From positions 194,095,001 through 194,159,000 of the forward strand of contig NC_092337.1 of the NCBI RefSeq assembly GCF_046630445.1: a stretch of DNA of 64,000 nt, read 5' to 3'. This document shows, piece after piece, positions 54,931 to 64,000 of the stretch. The translations under genes and the position numbers were made by a program. The stretch's first letter is position 1; every line of letters starts with the position of its first letter. Source of the DNA: Rutidosis leptorrhynchoides. Taxonomy: Eukaryota > Streptophyta > Magnoliopsida > Asterales > Asteraceae. The notes beneath the pieces are model-generated. The model worked only from the letters and a program-made list of their open reading frames with translations, did not search any database and was not told where the DNA came from.

Positions 54931-57726
54931 TGTAACACCCATTTTTCATTTATGCATTATTTCGAACGTCATTCGAAATACGAGGCATGTAAGCGTATAT
55001 TTGGATCCCAAATAAAGTTGGAGTTGATGTTCTAAAACCTTACCATTGGATAGTAAATCTCATTACGTTTCCAACGATATTTGATTCATCAAAAATGGAG
55101 CTACGGTTTGAAATTTACGCCCAAAACAAGATTCAGTTTAAGTCTCAGTTGGTTTGGACGCCGTCCTGCCATTTTGGACGCCGTCCAAATGGCCTGACGG
55201 GCCAGCTGTGATATTTTGAAGTTTTTAAAAGAGGGTATTTGGGTCTTTTCACTTGGGGGTCGTTTGGGCCATCAAAACTGATCCAAATTCATTCTTATCC
55301 CCATTTCCACCTTCTCAAACACTTTCATCCATTCCTAGAGAGAGAGGAACCATTTTAGAGAGAGAGAGAGAGAGTTTGGTTTGGGGAAGAAAAAGGGTAA
55401 ATCGGGTAGATTCGCGAGTGTTAATGTTGTTCACCTCGTTCACGGCTAGTGTTGGTAAGCTCTAAATCCGAATTTCTTTGTTAAGATTATTATTTGAGTT
55501 AAAGTTTGTGCTAGTTAGAGTTATAACCCATTTATTGTGAAGTTTGGGGGTTTTTGGGTAAGATTCATGTAAGTAAACCCGAATTGGTGACTTAGGATTT
55601 CGATTTATGAAATTGTTAGTTTGGACCTTGCATGTGTTGGTTAAACCTTAGAACACTTGTGTTGACTTGATTTTTGGGTGTAAACCCTAATCTAGGTCAA
55701 AATGGGTCAAATGGGTATTTTGGGTCAAGTAAGCTTGATTCGGTGTCAAATTAAGTTTTGAGTCGAGTTTTGGTGAATCAAGTATGTAAATACTTGATTT
55801 AGGTGTTAATTGATATTTTGGAAATATAACCAGTAGTCGTTAGTGATTATGGATGTAATTACTCGCGAGAAGTGATTTTGGATTAAATGATATTTTTAAC
55901 ATAAGTTAAACGTGGTCAAAAGCAATATGGGTCAATATTACACGTGTTGGGGTTTTTGATGTAAATGACGTTTGAAATGGTCACTACCTAAGTAGTAACC
56001 TAGTGTCAGGACCTTGGTTGGTCTAATTGGTGTTAAGTATAATTTGAGTTAAATTGTACTTTGTAGATTTGGTATAAATTACCACCCGAAGTGGTAATTG
56101 GTAAAGTCCACTTTAGATGTCTAAATGGACATTTTTGTGGTGATAGGAATAAACCCTTGGTTAAGGGTGTTGAAGTCGAATTCTCTCGTAGAGAATGTAT
56201 GTTGATTGTGTGTATATCTATATGCGTATTATAGGTAAAAGCTTGCTCGGATACGTTTGGAGATGACTTACATACATGACTTATGCGGGCATTTCGAGGT
56301 GAGTGGAATAATTATATGCGTAGGTATATAATGTATTTATTTGTGTAGCGTGAGATGTGAAGTGTCGATGTGTTAAGACACCACGTTCACGTGACCAGTG
56401 AAGTGTCGTTGTGCTAAGACACCACTCAATGTAATATGATGGGTGAAGTGTCGATGTGTTAAGACGCCACCCAGGGTGAAGTGTCGATGTGTTAAGACGC
56501 CACTCGGAGTGAAGTATCGATGTGCTAAGATGCCACTCCAAGAAATTAACGGGTGAAGTGTCGATGTGTTAAAACGCCATCCGGGGTGAAGCATCGACGT
56601 GTTAAGATGCCACCCCAAGTGAGATGAAGGGTGAAGTGCCGATGTGTTAAGGCGCTACTCGAGGTGAAGTATCGACGTGTTAAGATGCCACCTCAAGTAA
56701 AATGAAGAGTGAAGTGTCGAAGAGTTAAGACACCACTCGGAGTGAAGTATCGACGTGTTAAGATGCCACTTCAAGAAATGACGAGTGAAGTGTCGACGTA
56801 TTAAGACACCACTCCAGGTGAAGTGCCGACGTGTTAAGACGCCACCCGGGGTGAAGTATCGATGTGTTAAGATGCCACCCATGGGGTTAGTGTATGATGT
56901 TTTAAGTGCACTAATGGTTGTTATGAACTCCGATGGTCCTTTAAATACCGTTCCCTCGTTCGATTGGTTAACCATGGTTATTGTGTTGTAGTGTAGCATA
57001 TTATATTGTTCGGGTTACATATATGCTATTGTTGTGCTAGCTTGTGGTATTGGAGGTATATAGCTTTATATTTGTGATTATAAGCTAATTGTGTTGCTAG
57101 CATGTATGCGGTATATGAGTAAGTGATTACAACTAGGTATATTATATATGTACGTGTATAACTATTGCATTCACTAAGCGTTAGCTTACCCTCTCGCTGT
57201 TTACCCTTTTACAGGTATTGTGATTATGAAGCTAGCTAGCTGTTAGACTAGATGCTTAGGAGCACTTGGGCTCGATGGGGTAGCTTTTGGATATATGGAC
57301 GCGGATTGGGGATTTGATAGTCCCCGGGATTATGCTCTTGGTATTGGGTTGGGTTATTGAGTCTTAACCCATATTTGTAGTGTAAACACTTTTATTTAAT
57401 GTTTTGTTGATGTAAAACACGATTGGGTTGTTACAAAGCATTTGGTAGTTGATTTAAAAGTGTTAAGTGTGTTTTGAAATGAAATGGAGCTGATCAGGTC
57501 TGCTGGACGCCGTCCGGATGGGCTGGACGCCATCCAGTATAACGTGGGTTGGGTGAGTTCAGTCACAGAACATTTTAGTGTTACTGAACGCCGTCCTGAT
57601 TGTTGGACGCCGTCCTGTCCTTTGTTATTGGATGCCATCCAGAAGTCTGGACGCCGTCCAGATGGTCTGTTATAAAAAAAAAAAAATTAAGTCGTGTTTT
57701 TGGTAAAACGTTGTCGGGTTGTTATA
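54931..57726 (+). repeat. 3' LTR of element B
   Basis: Begins TGTAACACCC after the PPT; its end TTGTTATA carries a C-to-T change from TTACA and is followed by the TCAAG duplication. It lacks about 115-120 bp of the 5' LTR near 55850, at a site with GGATG-type microhomology. Confidence 0.9.
56355..56915 (+). repeat. Array of covarying hairpin units (B 3' LTR)
   Basis: Same unit order as in the 5' LTR, with independent substitutions. For instance, one unit is GGGTG/CACCC with inner GTGTC/GACGC where the 5' copy has inner GTGTT/GATGC. Confidence 0.9.
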
Positions 57727-58867
57727 TCAAGACTTAGTTCTTGATCCTTGTAGTCCAAGAAGGATAATTTCATCTGACTTAGAGATTTCATTGCTTTTGG
57801 ATATGTTTTACTCAAATGAACCAGGATTCGACCCTCTTCACGATCCAAAAGGGAGGCTCAGTCTTAACAAACTCCTGATTATGGAAGATGAAATACGGGA
57901 AGAATATCCAACTATTTTCAACTATCCAGACTTGTTCGAATTTAATCCCAAAGAGATACGAAAGCCTGATAAAACAAAAGCTCCATTTATTAGAAATCTG
58001 TTAAATCCTAGTAGAAGGTTAGACGTCTATAGAGAATTCATTAGGCACCTCTATTTCTCAGACTTCCCGTTTTCAACATTTCAAATTAATCTGTTAAAAG
58101 AGCTGCGTTCTCAGACTCGTTCTCTTCACAAACTGTTAAAAGAATGTGGGGATGACCTTTTCGTCAAGTATCGGGATGCAGAAATTAATTTCAAATTCGA
58201 TTTAGAGTCATTCGTCAGTTTTCTCCCTCACTTCACCAATAAGGAAATTTCTCCAATTCATATAAACCGTTATGTCTCGGCAATGATCTCTGAATTAGAA
58301 TTTTGGATTGAAAGCAAGCAACCTAACCCTATTTCAACCTATGAAAACCGAGATTTCTTCTACTTTGATCCAGTCTCATTTCTCATCAAAAGATTAATTG
58401 AAGCTTTTCCGGATTCTACCGAGGAAAGAATACATCAGAATTTCTTCTCAAAAAGAAAGAAAATATATTCAGAACTCGTGCAAATCCTCACTATGTCAAA
58501 ATTTCCATTTACAACTCCGCAAAGGAAGATCATTCGGGAAATATCTTCAAATTTTAAATTTACTACCGGTGATCTTGACTGCGCGGAAGATCTTTTATTT
58601 CAAGACACAGTGGCAAAACTTCTTTTCCAACTTAATTATAGAGATACTGGGCCAAGGGATGTAATTTCAAACACTAAGAAAGTTAAAAGGGCTTTGGTTA
58701 AACTTATGGATGATATCGGAGATTTACAGAAGCGCGAGTGCGGGATGTTAAGTGATTTCGAAATATTTTCAGTACACTCCGCTGATTTACTCTGGATGGT
58801 CAAGGAAGCTTTAAACTTGTCTTTCTTTCCGTGTCATTTCTGGAATTTAGTCGTAGAACCTGTGTAA

Positions 58868-60193
58868 TTTGTGTTTTTAATAAAAATAAAATATTTTAAT
58901 TTTACTCCGTTTAGTTGTCTTTTCTCTTCTTATTTTAGTTAGTTATATAAAAATAAACGGATTAAAATCCGAGGTAAAATTTTATTTATCTTTTCTTAAA
59001 ATCCTTTAAAATTTTAAAATCATAAAATTAAAAAAAAAATATTATTAAAAATTGTGCAAGTCGGGTCAGGAAAATAAGCCCGCGAGCCACACGGGCCACT
59101 TTCTTTTTCCTTTTTCTTTCCTTTCTTCTTCTTTTTTTCCTTTTTCTATTTCGTGCCCTTCTCCTCCCTGCTCTCTCTCGACCGACGACCCAAGCACCAC
59201 CATACCACCACCAAAACTCAATCAAAATCGACGATTCAAAGCTCAAATCTTGTTCTCTCTAGCCTTCTAAACTCGATTCCATCGTCAATTTCGCATAAAA
59301 GGTACTCTTTCTTGGTGAAAATTTGAATTCTCTCTTAAAGTCAAATTTTTGACTTTTTAGAAAAACTTTGTTTTTGACCCAATTTTGGATTCCTTTATGT
59401 TTAGATAGATAATGTGATTGTTGTAAGTTAGTTTTTAGGCTTGATTGAGGTATTTTGGATAGTTTTTGACTCTCAATTCATTAGTTGAGGTTTTAGGGTG
59501 GAATTTAGTGAAATCTTTGGAAATTTGATGTTTTGCTAGCTTAGTTAGGCTTAGTGATGCATTAGGAATGTTTAGAAACTGATTTTGGAACAAAGTAAGC
59601 TTGTTTGCTTAATTTTGATATTTTGGTCAAACTACACGTAATTAGGATTACGGTTTTTCCTATAGTTAAAACGTTTTTAAAACTTAGGATTGCCTTAAAA
59701 CTAGTTTAAATAATGATATCATTGATTTGCTTGCGAAAATGTAGCTTATTCCTTGATTTTCCTTATTTTGTACGTTTTGAACAAATTGATTATTTTTCGG
59801 TCAAACGGCCTTAATATTTAACTTTAAGATGTTATAGCTCAAGTTTGATGATTAAAAATATTTAAGGTAATCAAAAATGGTCATTAGAATCATTGTATGC
59901 TTAAAGATCATCACTTTTAGTTCAAAATTGCTTATTACGACTAACTTACTATAATTATTATTTTTAGCAATATTTATTGTAATCACGGGTACACTTTGAA
60001 TTTTGCTTAAAAGTAAGTTTATAGTTCGTTTAAATGTTGTTTGTGATACTTTTAGCTATATTTGACTATAACAGGATTTTGGAAAATACCATTTTTAAAG
60101 CCCTCATTTCGAATTTTTTTCGAAAAATATATGAATTTTTGGATTCTAAGTCTTAATTTTTGGAACATAACCTATGTTACTTGATTTTTGCAG
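58868..60193 (+). promoter_or_regulatory. Upstream region, 5' exon and intron before the ATHILA ORF-1-like gene
   Basis: A CT-rich leader (about 59100-59290) ends at AAAAG/GTACTC near 59301. After about 890 bp of T-rich intron-like sequence, TTTTTGCAG at 60185-60193 lies directly before the ATG at 60194. It reads as a non-coding first exon with a 5' UTR intron. Confidence 0.5.
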
Positions 60194-61150
60194 ATGGCTA
60201 ATCGTTTACCAAACGAGTATGAGTTACCCCATTATCTCCGCGGGCAAGAAAACCCGGCCGATAATGAGCCAGTTATGAGAGTTTGGATCAACCGGCCTAA
60301 AGCGGGTGACAAATATATCAATTGGACGATCTTGGAACAATGTGGATGGGCCGATGAGCTCAGAAGAATCTTGACCTTTCAAGCTGAGGGTAGAATGCAC
60401 TGGGCATGGCAACAACTGTTTGAATTAAATGAGACGACATACAATGAGCCATATGCAGAATTTATGGCTACCTGGAGTTTTGATTCGGATGTTGATCAGG
60501 AAGATTATAATGATCAGAAGTGTATCCACTTCCGACACCAAAACCACACGTATCACCTAACTCTCGCACGGTTTGCAAAACACCTGGAGTTGTATAAATT
60601 GACGCAGCTCACCCGGTCGATATTCAAGAGGGGATATACCACCTTGAATCACATAGATCATCAAGCTTTCTAGCAAGAGTACACCACTGATAATGGGCCA
60701 TGGCAATCGGGTAAAAAGTCATTCAAATTCGACAACCCCGTACACTGAATCCTTCACCACCTAATCCCCAAAAACCTCCACCTTAAAGCCAAACATGGCG
60801 GTGCTGTTACGATTGGTTACATGCGCCAGATGCACGCCATGATACATAACCAGAATATGCAGGTAGCACATCTCCTGGCTCAGGCTTTCACTAATGAGAA
60901 GAATTCGGCGAGAATAGTTGTGCCGGTTTTAGGGGCGTTGTTCCTAGGTTGCTTCTCAGAATGCGTGTTTTAGGAAGTGTTGAACGGTTTAATTATAGGA
61001 CTGGGGCCATGTCAGAGGAAATAGGGTATAAGCTGCTGAGCTACTGGAATTACATTCGTGTTAAGGGTAAGCAGTTAATCATTCAGGCGAACCTAGAAAT
61101 ACCTGGTTCTAAAGATCGGACAGTGCCAGGGGTAAGAGTACAGGGATTCA
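60194..61150 (+). pseudogene. ATHILA ORF-1-like gene, broken and truncated
   Basis: ATG at 60194, open to the stop at 60673, with sense continuing past stops to about 61140. The first part reads WTILEQCGWADELRRILTF, then FELNETTYNEPYAEFMATW and IHFRHQNHTYHLTLARFAKH, the pattern of the ATHILA ORF-1 / plant transposon protein family, in which a beta-rich F-x-L...L-x-x-F-A block follows a long helix. The TAG at 60671 falls where the family usually has Trp, so a single G-to-A change would explain it. Further stops and frame changes follow, and the family X LTR cuts it at 61151. Its role in Athila elements is not established. Confidence 0.6.
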
Positions 61151-62043
61151 TGTAAAGACCCATCCTAATCCATAAGAACGAATACAATAACATATGATTA
61201 CATCGCGAGGTATTGACCTCTATATGATACATTTTACAAACGTTGCATTTGTTGTTTTTAAAAGACAACCTTTCATTACATCGAAAGTTGACAGGTATGC
61301 ATACCATTTCATAATATCCAAACTATAAATGACCTAATCTGTCATTTACTTAATAATAATCTCTAATGAACTTCAACGACTCGAATGCAACGTCTTTTGA
61401 AATATGTCATGAATGACTCCAAGTAATATATTTAAAATGAGCTAATGCACAGCAGAAGATTTCTTTCAAACCTGAGAATAAACATGCTTTAAAGTGTTAA
61501 CCAAAAGGTTGGTGAGTTCATTAGTTTATCATAAAAATTCATTTCCATCATTTTAATAGACCACAAGATTTCATATTTTTCCATTTCTCATAATCAGCAT
61601 GCATGCATAAAGGTTCAATTATAGGGTGAACACCTGGTAACCGACATTAACAAGATGCATATAGAATATCCTCATCATTCCGGGACTCTCATCGGACATG
61701 ATAGAAATTTCGAAGTACTAAAGCATCCAGCAGTTCGGATGGGGTTCGTCGGGCCTATAGATCTATCTTTAGGATTCGCATCAATTAGGGGTTGTTCCCT
61801 AATTCTTAGGCTACCAAGTTAAAAGGGGCATATTCGGCTTCGATCATTCACCCATATAATGTAGTTTAATTACTTGTGTCTATTTCGTTAAATATTCATA
61901 AAAGTTGCGCATGTATTCTCAGTCCAAAAATGTAAAGGGTAAAAAGGAAAATGAAACTCACCATTCTGTATTTCGTAGTAAAAATACATATAACATCATT
62001 GAACAAGTGTAAGGTTGGCCTCGGATTCACGAACCTATATTAA

Positions 62044-62146
<103 letters not shown>

Positions 62147-63066
62147 TCAATATTTGTCTAACAATTTAGGTTATGTCATAGTATACCACAATCCTAATGC
62201 TCGAGACTAGTATGCCAAAGTCAACAGAAGTCAATTTGACTCAAAATGATTTCCAAAATTTATACATAATTATTATATAATTTAAATATCGTCGTTTTAT
62301 ATTTTTAAATATTTTTAAAAGATTTATTAGAGTAAAATAATATAATTCATTTATTAATAAAAAAATATACTTTTATATATCTTAGATAATAAAATTTATA
62401 AAGTTCATTGGATATCATAAAAATGTTATGATAGGTTTTATTAAGGTAATTATATTATTTGTATTACATTTTTATAACATTGATAATAATAATAATAATA
62501 ATAAGTAAAGGTTGTATTATATTGTATTAATAATTATTATTATTCTACTAATAATAATAACAATATTTATATTTACGAAAATGGTATTATAACAATATGA
62601 TAATTCTTATTAATATTGAAATTTTATATTAACAATGATATTTCTATTAAAAATAATAATTTTTGTAAAGATGATATTTTTAATATTATTAATAATACTT
62701 TTAATAATAATAGTGATAACAATAATGAAAAATGATAATTTTATCTAAATCAATATCTTTAAATTTCATCATGATACTCATACCCATTATTTCCTAATAA
62801 ATTTGTTAATAGCTTTTAAATCGTCTTTTATATCGCGTTCATTTTAATGATGATACTAGTAATCATAATAATTAAGTGTTACTAATATTAGTTTTAATTA
62901 TAATAATACTAATAATAATAAATATTATGATAATGATAATACTAATAACTATTTTAATGATAATAATAATAATAATAATACTAATTATAACTTTAACGAT
63001 AGTAATAATAATAATAAAAATAACATATTTTAATGATAATACTTTTTATTGATAATAATGATGATG

Positions 63067-63174
<108 letters not shown>

Positions 63175-63458
63175 AGATAAAAACTAGAACGACGATAATA
63201 ACGACGATAATAATAATCATTTTTAATAATAATACAAAAATTCAATTGACAATAACTTCTAATCCGTTCATCGAATCCATTCGATATCTAAATGTAAAGT
63301 TTATAGTTTTTCGCCAACTTTCCAACGACATGCATATCATATACCTTATCTCAAACATATATGTAATTAATTCCCGATTTATCGTAAAGTATTTAACGAC
63401 AATAATAAGTATACAAGCATGCATAATCCTAAATACTCGAGCACTAGTCAGGATACAC

Positions 63459-63602
<144 letters not shown>

Positions 63603-63649
63603 TAACAATGAGTAATAAGTAATCTACCTCAAGAAGTAACTCTTAAAAA

Positions 63650-63722
63650 AATGCCCAAGTCCGGGTTTGAACCCGCAACCTCCCGCTAACCCGCAAACAC
63701 ACTCAATCATTGCTCTATCAAA
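63650..63722 (-). other. tRNA-like (SINE-type) segment
   Basis: Minus strand: TTGATAGAGCAATGATTGAG (A-box-like) and about 25 bp later GGTTGCGGGTTCAAACCC, a close match to the B-box consensus, then a T-run. Not a complete tRNA by eye. A further similar block lies at 63910-63985 (GGTTGTGGGTTCGTATC on the minus strand). Confidence 0.4.
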
Positions 63723-64000
63723 GCTTTTCTGATTAAATCTCCATATTAATTTTATTTAACCTTATATCCGTTTTTAGTCCGCTAAAGCTTGGCCTATTAC
63801 TATTTCTGCCCAACAGAAATCAATTAACCCTACTGAAGAGAAATCGGCCCAAGTGTATACCGAATATGATAGCCCAATCTACACAAGCCCAGTCTGTGCA
63901 GCTATTTATTGAATAAAAAAAATAGACTGCAGCAGACTAGATACGAACCCACAACCATATTGTTCACACGTAAACAATCTAAACCATTCCTCCATCTTTG

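Larger units (their letters stand above)
38972..57726 (+). mobile_element. Element B: LARD-like LTR element with long LTRs and non-coding interior
   Basis: Flanked by TCAAG (38967-38971 and 57727-57731). LTRs of 2900 bp (38972-41871) and 2796 bp (54931-57726) start TGTAACACCC; the last bases are TTGTTACA in the 5' copy and TTGTTATA in the 3' copy. Between them, after removal of element C, lie about 3.4 kb with a PBS and a PPT but no gag or pol. Long LTRs around a non-coding interior of this size fit the LARD class (large retrotransposon derivatives), probably mobilised by a Tekay-like partner, as the termini suggest. Confidence 0.88.
38824..58867 (+). pseudogene. Unrecognised 427-codon ORF of element D, split by element B
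   Basis: Frame 38824-38971 (ATG start, stop upstream at 38770) continues in phase at 57732 to the stop at 58867 once B and one TCAAG copy are taken out, giving 427 codons with no other defect. It lies in the gag position, 300 bp after the PBS, but shows no Gag core, zinc knuckle, protease or RT motif. It is rich in Phe, Asp, Glu and Leu. Two parts resemble each other: FPFSTFQINLLKELRSQ and FPFTTPQRKIIREISSN, each preceded by a Y-x-E-(F/L) helix, which suggests an internal duplication. No family is recognised. The frame was intact when B inserted, and is still clean after it. Confidence 0.7.
29080..61150 (+). mobile_element. Element D: Athila-like LTR retrotransposon, host of elements A, B and C
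   Basis: The start TGATATCAGCTAAAAAG resembles the LTR start of element C (TGATAAGGCTAAAAAG). A TGGCGCC-type PBS lies at 38514. Removing element A leaves an LTR of about 1739 bp, close to the 1757 bp of C. The leader (38600-38700) shares with C a block containing AATTATATTG and AATCCTGCC/GATCCTGCC. Then come an interrupted unknown reading frame (38824-58867) and an ATHILA ORF-1-like pseudogene (60194 onward). No pol is visible. The 3' end is cut by a family X LTR at 61151, so the 3' LTR and TSD are missing. Confidence 0.65.

Noticed and set aside
63650-63722. Functional tRNA gene
   Set aside because: The B box fits well but the acceptor and anticodon stems do not form by eye; more likely a SINE-type relic.

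Overview
This window is nuclear DNA of a flowering plant and consists almost entirely of transposable elements nested inside one another. The element families (Tat, Athila and Tekay-type Ty3/gypsy, large CACTA/En-Spm with Ulp1 and B3 genes), intron-bearing genes with GT-AG junctions, TATA-type LTR promoters and long AT-rich microsatellites all indicate a eudicot. The style of several LTRs resembles those I associate with Asteraceae, but that placement is from memory and tentative. I see no clear single-copy host gene, rRNA, functional tRNA or CRISPR array.

Left part (1-8861): a minus-oriented long LTR (family X, 1-3145) interrupts a decayed minus-strand Tat-lineage element (3146 to about 8072) that keeps gag, protease, RT and RNase H remnants and a PBS but no integrase. 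The Tat LTR remnant is broken by one end of a first CACTA-like element (8073-8861), which is itself interrupted by a second CACTA element.

CACTA-2 (8865-27047, 18.2 kb) has matching CACTACTACATT termini, a 3-bp ATA target duplication and dense arrays of TTAGACGTGTT at both ends. It carries a TnpD-type transposase with three in-frame stops, two damaged TNPA-like genes on opposite strands (one continuing into two DUF8039-like repeats and a Ulp1 protease), and two convergent genes for B3-domain DNA-binding proteins.

Right part (27051-64000): a broken RRM-type LINE ORF1 precedes an Athila-like element D (from 29080). Element A (29260-36943, Tekay-like chromovirus, TSD AAAAC, intact 1491-codon gag-pol) sits inside the D 5' LTR. 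Element B (38972-57726, TSD TCAAG, a coding-poor LARD-like element) interrupts an unrecognised D reading frame, and element C (44709-54385, TSD ATGGT, Athila-type carrying only gag and protease) sits inside B. A second family X LTR (from 61151) interrupts the D tail.

The most unusual observations are these. (1) Element A has no normal 5' LTR: its left end is a 336-bp hairpin palindrome made from the last 163 bp of its LTR, exactly as predicted if minus-strand strong-stop DNA folded back, primed itself and was then integrated. (2) Both LTRs of B carry an array of about 15 hairpin units whose stems change in a compensating way while the 10-nt loop stays nearly constant. (3) A segment of about 90 bp plus a pair of GC-rich motifs is shared, in opposite orientation, by the otherwise unrelated LTRs of A and B. 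(4) The CACTA element encodes B3 proteins.
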